In this document: positions 24,912 to 33,367 of the stretch, piece by piece
Layout of the letters: the number at the start of each line of letters is the position of its first letter
Position numbering within the stretch: position 1 is the first letter of the stretch
NCBI GenBank assembly: GCA_934436505.1
Contig: CAKSAP010000002.1
Span: forward strand, 1 to 64,000
Source of the DNA: an uncultured Eubacteriales bacterium
GTDB lineage: Bacteria > Bacillota > Clostridia > Oscillospirales > Acutalibacteraceae
Direction of reading: 5' to 3'
DNA length: 64,000 bases
Translations under genes and position numbers: made by a program
Notes under the pieces: model-generated
Database searches by the model: none
Seen by the model: the letters and a program-made list of their open reading frames with translations, nothing else
Told to the model about the DNA's origin: nothing

Positions 24912-24965
24912 TCAGAGGTAAACCAATATCATTAAAACCAATGTCGTTATATTATATTTTTTCAT
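24912..24965 (-). CDS. 17-residue hydrophobic mini-ORF with strong ribosome site
   Basis: On the minus strand AAAGGAGGC lies seven bases before an ATG whose frame encodes a Lys-Lys start and a hydrophobic core (MKKYNITTLVLMILVYL), then TGA. A -1 shift at the end would continue as GLPLTAAESFI and then stop, giving a signal-peptide-like sequence. It could be a leader peptide, a tiny signal peptide for the neighbouring AgrC-like sensor, or a decayed secreted-protein gene. The rest of the 24615-25090 stretch shows no gene. Confidence 0.3.
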   Translation of the reverse strand: MKKYNITTLVLMILVYL

Positions 24966-25092
24966 AAAAACGCCTCCTTTTAGACTAATATACAACAAGT
25001 TAAAGAAATGCTCAGATGAACATAAAATTATAATTTCCGATATAATTGATGCCTTCTTAAAATCCCGATGACTTGCAAAATGTATTTTACTA

Positions 25093-25126
25093 TCGTATAA
25101 TCAAAGTGATGATTATACGATTTTTT
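25093..25126. terminator. Hairpin before the response-regulator gene
   Basis: A 10-bp perfect stem, TCGTATAATC and GATTATACGA, is followed by six T residues, only about five bases before the AAGGGTGG ribosome site of the next gene. It looks like an intrinsic terminator or attenuator in the leader of the two-component operon. Confidence 0.6.
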
Positions 25127-25143
25127 ATTTAAGGGTGGATATT

Positions 25144-25860
25144 ATGCGAATTGCAATATGCGATGATGTAACAGAATGCAGGCTGTCGGTGAAGTGCTAT
25201 GCGGAAGAATATTTCAACCTGCGTCATACAGAATGCAGTATTGATGAATTTCAAACGGGAACTGATTTATTAAAGTCCGATGAAATTTACGACATATTAT
25301 TTCTCGATATAGAGCTTGGAGATACAAACGGCATAGCTGTTGCAAAGCAAATTCAGCAAAAGCATAAAAATACGGTTATCCTTGTTGTTACGGCGTATCA
25401 CCAGTATTTAGATGACGCAATGGACATTCAGGTTACAAGGTATATCGATAAACCCGCAACACAGAACCGTATTTTTTCTGCGCTTGACAAAGCGATGTCG
25501 GTTATAAACGAGAGTGTTATAACATTGCATATGAAAGACGGTAAGGTTGCAAGGCTCAAAATTTCCGATATTATTTATGCCGAAGCAAAGCTTAAAGGTG
25601 TTTTTATTTATGCAAAAGAAACGAATTACAATATAAAAGAAACCATGAAACAACTTCGTTCCATGTTTACCGCCTCCTGTTTTGCCGTTCCCCATAACAG
25701 TTATATAGTGAATATGAACTATATAAAAAACTTTCAAAGAAATGAAATTACATTGGCACAGCCGTATTCGGATATAAAAATTTCCGTTGCGACGAGAAAG
25801 CAACCTGAATTTAAAAGGCGTTTTTTAGATTTTATAGGCGAGGATATAGACAATGACTAA
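25144..25860 (+). CDS. LytTR-family response regulator (AgrA-like)
   Basis: A 238-aa cytoplasmic regulator. The receiver domain has acidic residues DD at 8-9, the phospho-acceptor Asp in LFLDIE at about residue 55 and the Lys in DKP near 102. The C-terminal half is a LytTR DNA-binding domain (IIYAEAKLKGVFIYA, then FAVPHNSYIVNMNYIKNF). ATG 25144 is preferred over GTG 25135 because AAGGGTGG overlaps the latter. It overlaps the kinase gene by eight bases. LytTR regulators control peptide-related genes in Firmicutes. Its place between two peptide/ABC operons suggests it switches on one or both. Confidence 0.92.
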   Translation: MRIAICDDVTECRLSVKCYAEEYFNLRHTECSIDEFQTGTDLLKSDEIYDILFLDIELGDTNGIAVAKQIQQKHKNTVILVVTAYHQYLDDAMDIQVTRYIDKPATQNRIFSALDKAMSVINESVITLHMKDGKVARLKISDIIYAEAKLKGVFIYAKETNYNIKETMKQLRSMFTASCFAVPHNSYIVNMNYIKNFQRNEITLAQPYSDIKISVATRKQPEFKRRFLDFIGEDIDND

Positions 25861-27145
25861 AATTATAACAGATATATTCATGTATCTTTTTGAATTTTTG
25901 CTGTTTTGGTATTATTCCGATTCACTGTTTGACGCTAAAAAAGATACTTCAAAAAGAGTTTCTTTAATGCTTTTAAATACTGCTTTTTTAGGCGTAATAT
26001 ATCAGTTAAACATTACATACATAAATACAATTTTGATATTTGTTACATACACTCTGCTTCTTCTGTACCTTTACAATATTTCTCTTAAAACAGCAGTATT
26101 TCATTCATTGATTTTTACGGTTGTAATGTTTGCTTCTGAAATATTGGTAATGGCGATAAGTTCCGTTTTAGATAAGGGATTTAATACTTTTGAAAGCAGT
26201 CCTTCTGCTTATTTGGTGATGATACTTACAAGTAAGTTGATATACTTTAGTTTGATGATAATTATTCTAAAGTTGTTTGCGCAAAAGGAAAAGAATGAAC
26301 AATACAATAAATACTTTTGGCTGCTGTTTATTATGCCGCTAACGAGCATAATGGTTTTAATTTGTTTTAGATATATCGCTTATCAGATGCTGCTTACGCA
26401 AAACATGAGCATTTTATGGATAATTTCGTGTATCGGATTGATGTTTGCAAATGTGTTGGTATTTATAATTTATGAGTATTCTTTAAAAAATACAAAAGAG
26501 CTCTATGAGCTTAAAAAGATTCAAGACCGTGAAGAACAGGACAAGAGATATTTTGAGATTATCGAGCAATCTAACAAAGATATGCGTATTTTTTCGCATG
26601 ATATAAAGAATCATTTAACACAGATAAGAAATCTTGAAAATATAGAGGCTGTTCAAAGTTATATCGACAGTATTTATCCGAATATCGAAAAATTCAGCTT
26701 TACGGGCATCAGCAAAAACAAAATGCTTGATTTAATTATCAGCAAGTATGCTACGCTTTGTGAAAAGAAAAATATTAAGTTTTCCGTTGATGTAAAAACG
26801 GCAAATCTTGCTTATGTATCGGATTCGGATTTATCTACGCTGATGAACAATCTGCTTGATAACGCTGTCGAAGCCGCCGAACAAGCAGACGAAAGATTTA
26901 TTCAGGTCTATATCTTTTCAAAGGGGTCTATGCACGATGGATTGGTCATTAAAAACAGTTGTGCGATTTCGCCAAAAGCAGAAAACGGTGAATTGAAAAC
27001 AACCAAGCAAAATAAAAAAATACATGGTGTAGGGACAAAGAGCATACGGAAAACGCTCAAAAAATATGATGCTGTTTACGGTTGGAAATATGATGAGAAT
27101 TCAAAAATCTTTGAAACGGATATCGTATTTCCGAAGAAAAATTGA
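25853..27145 (+). CDS. AgrC-like sensor histidine kinase
   Basis: A 430-aa membrane kinase with about six N-terminal membrane segments (residues 5-215), a helical dimerisation region, the phospho-acceptor His in FSHDIKNHL at about residue 249 and a GHKL ATP-binding domain with an N box (NNLLDNAVEAA near 335) and a short G box (HGVGTKSIRK). This is the HPK10 group that usually senses peptides. No agrB or agrD gene stands beside it, so the ligand may be the secreted peptides of the flanking operons, a host-derived peptide or an antibiotic. Confidence 0.92.
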   Translation: MTKIITDIFMYLFEFLLFWYYSDSLFDAKKDTSKRVSLMLLNTAFLGVIYQLNITYINTILIFVTYTLLLLYLYNISLKTAVFHSLIFTVVMFASEILVMAISSVLDKGFNTFESSPSAYLVMILTSKLIYFSLMIIILKLFAQKEKNEQYNKYFWLLFIMPLTSIMVLICFRYIAYQMLLTQNMSILWIISCIGLMFANVLVFIIYEYSLKNTKELYELKKIQDREEQDKRYFEIIEQSNKDMRIFSHDIKNHLTQIRNLENIEAVQSYIDSIYPNIEKFSFTGISKNKMLDLIISKYATLCEKKNIKFSVDVKTANLAYVSDSDLSTLMNNLLDNAVEAAEQADERFIQVYIFSKGSMHDGLVIKNSCAISPKAENGELKTTKQNKKIHGVGTKSIRKTLKKYDAVYGWKYDENSKIFETDIVFPKKN

Positions 27146-27160
27146 TATATATTGCATGTG

Positions 27161-27200
27161 AAATCGGGCTGACATTTTTACTCGTCAGCCCGATTTTCTG
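27161..27200. terminator. Terminator after the sensor kinase
   Basis: A 13-bp perfect stem, AAATCGGGCTGAC and GTCAGCCCGATTT, with T residues after it. The following 300 bases up to 27512 are the leader region of operon 2, with no clear promoter and no gene seen. Confidence 0.85.
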
Positions 27201-27512
27201 CGTTTATCCTCTCTCGTTCTGCATTCGTCGTAAAATCTTGAAAAAATTGTAGTTTTAAGATAAAAGATAATATGAAGATTAATTTCACATTCAATACCCG
27301 TGTGTGTTTCACTCTGTTTATATTGCGGCAGTCTTTAACAGGTAAAGAAACTCTATTTTGCTTTTTAAATTCATTGAAAGGTGTGATTCCGATGTACAGT
27401 AAATAAAGATTAGTTCAAATCTGCAAACAAAAGGCTGTGATATCAATAAGCCATAATAAGATTGAGGTTTTGCACAAGATTAATAATTTTAACCAAAAAG
27501 GAGATAACTATT

Positions 27513-27965
27513 ATGAAGAGAAAAAAGATTATTACATTGTTTTTGACAATTGTTATGCTTATGTCGGCGCTATCTTTAACAGCTTTTGCTAAAAACAATC
27601 ACGATATAGCATTCGGTTATATCATGCCGAATGAAGGATATTACAGGGTATACGGTGTGGGGCAGAGAAAGGAAGATGCTTCTGGCTCATATGTATACAG
27701 TTATTCCTCTAATCCTGCGGGCGGCAGTTATTACTCTATACATGGAGGACACACATCATCACTTGCAAATGGATATACCAACTGCACAAAAAACGATTCC
27801 GCAATTATCTATGCAGGGCAAAAAAGACGTATTAGACAATATGTATACGAATTGGGATATTCATATGCATTTATCGGATTAGCTCCATCTTCGGGACAAT
27901 CTAGTTTAACTATTAACGGGAAATGGAGCCCTGATTCCGTAGGAACCGCTCCATATGCAAATTAG
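27513..27965 (+). CDS. Secreted WSPDSVG-tail peptide 2 (DUF2712-like)
   Basis: A 150-aa paralogue of the peptide at 20168. A signal peptide (MKRKK, hydrophobic core, cut near TAFA at about 26) is followed by a mature part that begins KNNHD and ends KWSPDSVGTAPYAN. The middle is Tyr/Ser/Gly-rich and differs strongly from peptide 1, while both share the AGQxRRIxxxVYExG block and the tail. ATG 27513 follows AAGGAG by nine bases. Divergent middles on a conserved frame are what one expects of paired peptides with specific partners; that reading is inference. Confidence 0.75.
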   Translation: MKRKKIITLFLTIVMLMSALSLTAFAKNNHDIAFGYIMPNEGYYRVYGVGQRKEDASGSYVYSYSSNPAGGSYYSIHGGHTSSLANGYTNCTKNDSAIIYAGQKRRIRQYVYELGYSYAFIGLAPSSGQSSLTINGKWSPDSVGTAPYAN

Positions 27966-28030
27966 TTTGCAAGCTTAAATTCGGGGCGGATTGTTTAAAA
28001 TTCGCCCCTTTCAGCAAGGAGGCTTATACC

Positions 28031-28735
28031 ATGAAAAGATACCCAAAGAAGGGGTATATTTCAATCGTTCTCGTTTTGTTGCTCATTATCGGGTGCTTTT
28101 TAGGGTGCACAAAAGAGGATGTGAAGGGACAGTTCCAAAAGGTCGTGGGCGATGTCGGCAGCGGTAGTGACGGCTTTCAATTTGGTGGCATTGTTACAGA
28201 TACACCGCCGAACGAGCAAAACCGCCATACTTTCGGCGAAACCGTTTTTATAGAGAGCGAGGCGACAGGTGTCACGAGTTATACTGTCACAAACATGCAA
28301 AGCTACGATACAACCGCCCCGTTTTCAAAGAATGATTTTTCAGAAAGAGCTTACGAGAACGGCTGGCTCTCGGAAAACGGCGTGTTAAATCCCGATTACA
28401 CATTTGTAGTGGTGGAATTCACCTTGAAAAAAGAGAAAAACGGCGTTGTTTTGGGTGAAGCAGAACTTGTCAATACGCTTCGTTTGGTGTATGCGGGAGC
28501 TGATGGGCAAATTCTTCCTGCGGGCGATATGGAATATTTTTCCTTTTCGGAAAACGACAAAGCAAAACGCTCTGAAAATCCGAATGAGTTTTTGGGCGTG
28601 TATTTAGACGAGAGTGCATCTGTGACTTGCCAAGTCGGCTATTTTGTTCCGAAAAACACCGTGAACGACACGGCAGATTTGTTCTTTGCGTTGGGGCTGA
28701 ACCCCGAAAAAACGCAGTATATTTATTCGAAATAA
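28031..28735 (+). CDS. Lipoprotein of peptide/ABC operon 2
   Basis: A 234-aa lipoprotein: hydrophobic signal with lipobox FLGC, Cys near residue 26. The acidic and Gly/Ser linker is followed by a beta domain (SYTVTNMQSYD, FVVVEFTLKK, VTCQVGYFV) that parallels the operon 1 lipoprotein at 20663. Identity between the two is moderate, so the duplication is old. Its ribosome site is AAGGAGG at 28016-28022. Expected place: outer face of the membrane, beside the ABC transporter. Confidence 0.75.
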   Translation: MKRYPKKGYISIVLVLLLIIGCFLGCTKEDVKGQFQKVVGDVGSGSDGFQFGGIVTDTPPNEQNRHTFGETVFIESEATGVTSYTVTNMQSYDTTAPFSKNDFSERAYENGWLSENGVLNPDYTFVVVEFTLKKEKNGVVLGEAELVNTLRLVYAGADGQILPAGDMEYFSFSENDKAKRSENPNEFLGVYLDESASVTCQVGYFVPKNTVNDTADLFFALGLNPEKTQYIYSK

Positions 28736-28750
28736 AAGGGGGGTGCTTTC

Positions 28751-29602
28751 ATGCAATCGGTTTTGAAAATGGAACTTAAAAAAGCATTTACGAACAAGTT
28801 GTTTCTCTGTGCTTTGTGCCTCTCGGCGGCAATTGCCGTTTATTCCGCTGTATTCTGTATTCATGCTTACCATACCTTCGGACAAATGGATATGAATTCA
28901 GCACAAATCACGGGATATGAGCTGAACCCCGAACTTCCGGGCACCTCACTTTTTACGCAGTGGATTGGAAAAGAATTCATTTCGCCCGCAAGCTCCTTGT
29001 TTTATCTGTTAATGCCGTTGCTTGCAGCGCTCGGCTATGGATGGTCGTATTGCAATGAACGCAAAAGCGGATATATCAAAAGTATTGTCACAAGAACATC
29101 ACGAAAAAACTATTTTCTTTCCAAATATATCGCTGTGTTCTTGTCGGGCGGTGCAGTTGTTACCATACCGATTCTCCTGAACATTATGCTGGTTGCCGTT
29201 TTTGTACCCGCTATACAGCCTGATGTTTTTTACGATGTCTATTACTGTGCACATCCGTGGTCAACGCTGACGCCGCTTTTTTATGCATATCCGTTCATAT
29301 ATATGCTTTTGAAAACCACGGCAACCTTTGTATTTGCAGGACTGATTGCAACTTTAAGCCTTACCGTTACATTTTTTAACAAAAATGTATTTGTTGTTAC
29401 ACTGACACCGTTGTTTTTCCTGCTTCTCATAAACTATATTTCCAATTCCCTAAGCAATGCACCTGAAATTTCGCCGATACAGTTTTTGCACAGCGGAAAG
29501 GTGTATGTTTCACTTGGTGTTGTTCTTTGTGAGGCAGTTTTGCTGTTCGTGGTTTCCTTTGCCGTGACCGTACTGCGAGGTAAGAAAAATGACATTTTTT
29601 AG
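28751..29602 (+). CDS. ABC transporter permease A, operon 2
   Basis: A 283-aa permease with about six membrane segments, the counterpart of 21337-22200. Shared blocks include MELKKAFTNKLF at the N-terminus, ALGYGWSYCNERKSGYIKSIVTR in the first cytoplasmic loop and KYIAVFLSGGAVV. A ribosome site, AGGGGGGTG, precedes the ATG. It overlaps the next permease by 14 bases. ABC-2 family, most similar in layout to lantibiotic immunity and bacitracin-type exporters. Confidence 0.85.
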   Translation: MQSVLKMELKKAFTNKLFLCALCLSAAIAVYSAVFCIHAYHTFGQMDMNSAQITGYELNPELPGTSLFTQWIGKEFISPASSLFYLLMPLLAALGYGWSYCNERKSGYIKSIVTRTSRKNYFLSKYIAVFLSGGAVVTIPILLNIMLVAVFVPAIQPDVFYDVYYCAHPWSTLTPLFYAYPFIYMLLKTTATFVFAGLIATLSLTVTFFNKNVFVVTLTPLFFLLLINYISNSLSNAPEISPIQFLHSGKVYVSLGVVLCEAVLLFVVSFAVTVLRGKKNDIF

Positions 29603-30434
29603 GTTGTGCAAATACGATTTTAAAAACGGTATGTTGCGGGAGGGCTTGAAATATCTCATTTCCCTCGTGCTTTTCCTCGGTTTTTGCATCGGCTTTGTTT
29701 GCACAAAGGGGCGCAATTTAATGACTCGCACATTCGGGGATTTTCTGTTTTACATGACAGCGGGTATGGAAGAATATGTACCTATGCCCGGAAATGTTTT
29801 TATGTTTCCGGCACTTTGGATGCTGTTGATGCTTGTGCCGCTGTATATGACACTGTATTATCCCTTTAAGGATTTAACAGAATATGGAAAAAATGTATTG
29901 GTAAATTCGAAAAGCCGTTCGGCGTGGTGGCTTTCCAAATGTGTTTGGGCGGTAGCCTCTGTTTTTCTGTATTTTCTGCTGTTGTGGGGTGTTATTGCGC
30001 TGTTTTGCCTGTGCGGTGGAGGAACACTTTCGTTAGGTGTATCGAAATCACTTATTTATAAGCTGATTCCCATGCCTGTTGAAAATGTTTATGCGTTTTC
30101 GGGGGAAATGATTGTAAGCGGAAAATTGACTTTGCAAATGTTCCTAATGCCTGTTTTCATTGTTTCAGCTTTTTCTATACTGCAAATGACCGCATCCTTG
30201 TGGATAAAGCCGTTTTTCAGCTTTTGCATCAGCGCAGGGGTTTTGGTGTTGTCCGCCTATTATCTGCACCCCGCATTCTTGGGAAATTATGCGATGTCAC
30301 AACGGAACAGTATACTTATCCAAAACGGTGTGGACTGTCAAATCGGCATTGTATTTTCCGTCGTTTTATTGCTCATTTCCTGTGTGGTCGGGCTTTGTGC
30401 GTTTCGGCGGTATGATATTTTAAACAAGGAGTGA
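29589..30434 (+). CDS. ABC transporter permease B, operon 2
   Basis: A 281-aa permease with about six membrane segments, the counterpart of 22190-23041 (shared YPFKDLTEYGKNVL/SKSRSAWWLSKCVWA and FRRYDIL-type ends). It should pair with permease A of the same operon. The stop overlaps the GTG upstream of the ATPase start. Confidence 0.85.
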   Translation: MTFFRLCKYDFKNGMLREGLKYLISLVLFLGFCIGFVCTKGRNLMTRTFGDFLFYMTAGMEEYVPMPGNVFMFPALWMLLMLVPLYMTLYYPFKDLTEYGKNVLVNSKSRSAWWLSKCVWAVASVFLYFLLLWGVIALFCLCGGGTLSLGVSKSLIYKLIPMPVENVYAFSGEMIVSGKLTLQMFLMPVFIVSAFSILQMTASLWIKPFFSFCISAGVLVLSAYYLHPAFLGNYAMSQRNSILIQNGVDCQIGIVFSVVLLLISCVVGLCAFRRYDILNKE

Positions 30435-30439
30435 CTGAC

Positions 30440-31093
30440 ATGACAGAAATTGCGATACAAAATCTTTCCAAAACCATCAAAGGCAATGCGGTGATTCAAG
30501 ATATTTCCATGAATTTGAAGAGCGGTGTTATCTATGGCTTTAAAGGTATTAACGGTTCGGGAAAAACGATGCTAATGCGTTTGATCTGCGGTTTAATCCG
30601 TCCAACAGAGGGTGAAATTCGGATAAACGGAAAGACATTGGGCAAAGATTTGTCCTTCCCCGAAAGTGTCGGCGTATTTTTGGAAAATCCCGCTTTTTTA
30701 GATAGCTATTCCGGATTTCAAAACTTGAAAATACTCGCCTCCATTAAGTCTGTGGCAACTGACGAGGATATCCGTGCAACGCTTTCCCGTGTCGGCTTGT
30801 CGCCTAACGACAAAAAGAAATATCGAAAATATTCGCTTGGCATGAAACAGCGCTTAGGCATTGCAGCGGCAATCATGGAAAAGCCTGATATTGTTATTTT
30901 GGATGAACCGACAAACTCTCTGGATGCAGACGGTGTGACACTCGTCAAGCAAATTGTGCAAGAAGAAAAGGCAAGAGGTGCTTTAGTTATTCTATCCTGC
31001 CATGACGGAGAGCTTTTAAAAGGCTTGTCCGATGAAATCTTTTTATTGGAAAGCGGACATTTGGCGGAGCACACAGTGGGGGATGAAATATGA
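30440..31093 (+). CDS. ABC transporter ATPase, operon 2
   Basis: A 217-aa ATPase, very close to the operon 1 enzyme: Walker A GINGSGKT, signature YSLGMKQRLG, Walker B IVILDEPTNSLD and the switch His in SCHD. Long stretches such as VFLENPAFLDSYSGFQNLK match almost exactly, so the ATPases are the best conserved of the duplicated genes. ATG 30440 with AAGGAG at 30426-30431 is preferred over GTG 30431. It overlaps the last gene by four bases. Confidence 0.92.
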   Translation: MTEIAIQNLSKTIKGNAVIQDISMNLKSGVIYGFKGINGSGKTMLMRLICGLIRPTEGEIRINGKTLGKDLSFPESVGVFLENPAFLDSYSGFQNLKILASIKSVATDEDIRATLSRVGLSPNDKKKYRKYSLGMKQRLGIAAAIMEKPDIVILDEPTNSLDADGVTLVKQIVQEEKARGALVILSCHDGELLKGLSDEIFLLESGHLAEHTVGDEI

Positions 31094-31701
31094 AAAAGAA
31101 GATAGCCGTTTTTTCACCGATTGTACTCTTTCTTATTGTTTGGGCGTTTGCGGTATGGAATATCAATGCAACCGCCGAAAAGCCTATCGTTGAAACTTAT
31201 TCTATGCAGGATACGGTGGCATACGGGAAAAATTACTTTCGGCGTTCCGACAACATCATTGACGGATACACTGTCACCGTTTTGTCAGCTGAAATTGTAC
31301 CTTATGAAGAATATGCGCAAAAACAGGGAATCACCCCGCCTGAACGCATGACCGATGAAACGGGCAATTTCTTGTACAGACCCGAATATGTGTACGATGT
31401 CGAAGTTCGTTTCTCGAATACCGACAACGAAAAAGGCACTGTAGATATGTTTGATACGCTTTTGGTCAATAACGATGCGCTTATGCTTCGGGTGGATGCG
31501 GATTTATGGGATTGTATGTACCCTCAGCTTGCAGGGTCTTATTCCTTCCGCTTGCATCCAAATACGGAAATGGTCTTTCACTTGCCATTTGTTGTTGAGG
31601 CGGTGTATAGCGAACGCTATCCTATGGAACGGGTGCAAAAAGAAAAAATGTCATTGGTAATTTCGCAATACCCTGTGAAAAAAGTCATTGAGTTGAAATA
31701 A
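31090..31701 (+). CDS. Exported/anchored protein of operon 2 (DUF5028-like)
   Basis: A 203-aa paralogue of the protein at 23823: N-terminal membrane segment (about 5-22), then an outer domain with VAYGKNYFRRSDNIIDGYTVTV, PEYVYDVEVRFSN and a C-terminal MSLVISQYPVKKVIELK block. These blocks align with the operon 1 version. It ends operon 2 and has no enzymatic motif. It is a candidate accessory or immunity factor for the secreted peptide. Confidence 0.7.
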   Translation: MKKKIAVFSPIVLFLIVWAFAVWNINATAEKPIVETYSMQDTVAYGKNYFRRSDNIIDGYTVTVLSAEIVPYEEYAQKQGITPPERMTDETGNFLYRPEYVYDVEVRFSNTDNEKGTVDMFDTLLVNNDALMLRVDADLWDCMYPQLAGSYSFRLHPNTEMVFHLPFVVEAVYSERYPMERVQKEKMSLVISQYPVKKVIELK

Positions 31702-31725
31702 AACACGGCAAAAAATAGTAGTGTA

Positions 31726-31753
31726 TTGACGAAACAGAAACAAATGTTATAAT
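31726..31753 (+). promoter_or_regulatory. Promoter of the VanZ-like gene
   Basis: TTGACG at 31726-31731 and TATAAT at 31748-31753 with a 16-base spacer, about 100 bases upstream of the gene start. Confidence 0.65.
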
Positions 31754-31851
31754 ATATTACGATCCGTGATCGAATGGATTGGGCATATTACGAATCAATA
31801 TTGATTTACTATGAGAAATTTCGAAACTACTTACATTTTGCGAGGTGTTTT

Positions 31852-32415
31852 ATGAAGACACAGTCCAAAGCCAAGATATTTCATGCTTTGTTTTGGTTTT
31901 CCATGTGCGTCTATCTTCTTCTTTTGATGCGTGTCACGCTGTTTAAATATGCAAGCTTGGGTGAAGTGTTGTTCTCATCCGACCGCTTCTACAGCCAATC
32001 CGTCAACCTCATTCCCTTTGCCCATGACGGTCAACGCGTCGCAAGGTTTAAATTGGAATTGTTCTTAAACTTTTTAGCCTTTTGTCCGCTCGGCTTTTTG
32101 CTATCTATGCAAGTATATGGAAAAAAACACGGCTGGTTTTTTCTGTTTTTGCCGTTGGCGGTCAGCTTAGGCATTGAAACGCTCCAGTATATATTGTGGT
32201 TGGGTGCCGCAGATGTGACGGATGTTCTAATGAATACGGCAGGCGGGGGTTTCGGATTTTTGTCATACGCCGTTTTGGCACGTATTTTCCGCAAGAATCG
32301 TGAAAAGTTGGATAAGGTGCTCACGGTTTGCGTTTTTGCTGTTGCTGTGCCTGCACTCATTTTGTATTTGGTTGGTACGAACTGGGCATTTTACAAACAG
32401 GTTTTTCTGCATTAA
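31852..32415 (+). CDS. VanZ-like membrane protein
   Basis: A 187-aa protein with four to five membrane segments. The core pattern SVNLIPF, ELFLNFLAFCPLGFLL and SLGIETLQYI, then TDVLMNTAGG is that of the VanZ family, whose founder gives low-level teicoplanin resistance. ATG 31852 follows GAGGTG; the longer frame from 31774 lacks a ribosome site. It has its own promoter and is followed by a strong terminator, so it is a single-gene unit placed after the peptide/ABC block. The role here is not known. Confidence 0.88.
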   Translation: MKTQSKAKIFHALFWFSMCVYLLLLMRVTLFKYASLGEVLFSSDRFYSQSVNLIPFAHDGQRVARFKLELFLNFLAFCPLGFLLSMQVYGKKHGWFFLFLPLAVSLGIETLQYILWLGAADVTDVLMNTAGGGFGFLSYAVLARIFRKNREKLDKVLTVCVFAVAVPALILYLVGTNWAFYKQVFLH

Positions 32416-32517
32416 CGGCAAGCTTGCACGCCGACCGCTCTGAATGTTGCAAACACAATGGGCAATCTAATAGAAAGCGTAGGCAAGGATACGAAGAAAA
32501 TTCTATTTTCAACATAA

Positions 32518-32550
32518 ACTCAACCGCCGAATAATCGGCGGTTGAGTTTA
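32518..32550. terminator. Terminator after the VanZ-like gene
   Basis: A 13-bp perfect stem, ACTCAACCGCCGA and TCGGCGGTTGAGT, with an ATAA loop and T-rich tail. Confidence 0.85.
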
Positions 32551-32606
32551 TGCTTTAAGGCATGGTATAATAAATTTGATAAATTATGATTTGCGGAGAT
32601 AATAAT

Positions 32607-33110
32607 GTGATGGAACTGCGAAAAATAAATATACAGGACGCAATTGCTCAATGGGAATACACAACAGCATTGCCTGTTGATGAAAACGGCTTAACAAATC
32701 AGTATAATGGTGTTTCATACGAGGACTATATTGAAACTGTCCTGCCAACCTTGATTTCGTATGAGCATCCTGTTAACATGCCGAATTGGTTTGTTCCCGA
32801 AACATACTATTATTTGTGGGACCAAGATTGTCTAATCGGAGAATTCAGAATAAGACATTATTTAACGGAAACGCTTCGGGAAGGAGCTGGACATATCGGC
32901 TACAGCATCAAAAAAGATAAGCGAGGGAAAGGATATGGAACGGAGGGATTGAAACTTACTATTGATAAAGCAAAAAGCATTATCTTGGAAGAAGAGATAT
33001 ACCTTCGTGTAAATAAGGATAATATCGCTTCGCAGAAGGTCATGTTGAATAATGGGGCTTATATTGCGGGCGAAGATGAAGCGCATTTATTCATGCGAAT
33101 CCCGAAATAA
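32607..33110 (+). CDS. GNAT-family N-acetyltransferase
   Basis: About 167 aa. The acetyl-CoA-binding motif reads GYSIKKDKRGKGYGTEGLKL in the middle, with the usual R/Q-x-x-G-x-G/A signature (RGKGYG), and a C-terminal NKDNIASQKVMLNNGA block is typical. GTG 32607 or ATG 32610 are likely starts, with GGAG at 32595-32598; the frame could begin at 32586. The substrate cannot be told. It stands alone between a terminator and a repeat. Confidence 0.88.
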   Translation: MMELRKINIQDAIAQWEYTTALPVDENGLTNQYNGVSYEDYIETVLPTLISYEHPVNMPNWFVPETYYYLWDQDCLIGEFRIRHYLTETLREGAGHIGYSIKKDKRGKGYGTEGLKLTIDKAKSIILEEEIYLRVNKDNIASQKVMLNNGAYIAGEDEAHLFMRIPK

Positions 33111-33163
33111 CAGCTTTGTTTATAAATTTCTAATCTATTGGGCAAATGTTTTTATCCTAAATT

Positions 33164-33343
33164 TCATAAATGGTCAATAGATGGTCTTGGACTGAAAATC
33201 GAATAAACGAACAAAATCTCACTTTGTAAAAAAGAGTGAGATTTTTGTTGCACATTGAATTTTGAAATTCATTTCTAAAAAAGAAAAACCTGCGAAAACG
33301 CCGTGTTTACGCAGGTTTTGGAGCTGATAGTCGGACTCGAACC
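33164..33343. repeat. Direct repeat copy 1, ending in a truncated tRNA-Thr
   Basis: About 180 bases that recur at 35587-35768: TCATAAATGGTCAATAGATGG, then the AAATCTCACT hairpin, a GAATTTTGAAATTCATTTC stretch, the CCTGCG/CGCAGG hairpin and the 3' end of a tRNA. The copies differ most in a 30-base piece near the left end. They bracket the DUF2971 and hydrolase genes. Confidence 0.85.
33319..33343 (-). pseudogene. 3' remnant of a tRNA-Thr gene
   Basis: On the minus strand this reads as the T-loop, one T-stem strand (CCGAC), the acceptor strand TATCAGC, a T and CCA. The acceptor half would pair with a 5' GCTGATA, the usual start of clostridial tRNA-Thr(GGU/UGU), not with the GCTACTG of the intact tRNA at 35744. 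The rest of the tRNA is missing, replaced by unrelated sequence after 33343. Confidence 0.65.
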
Positions 33344-33367
33344 AATAAATGGAATACAATAATAGCA

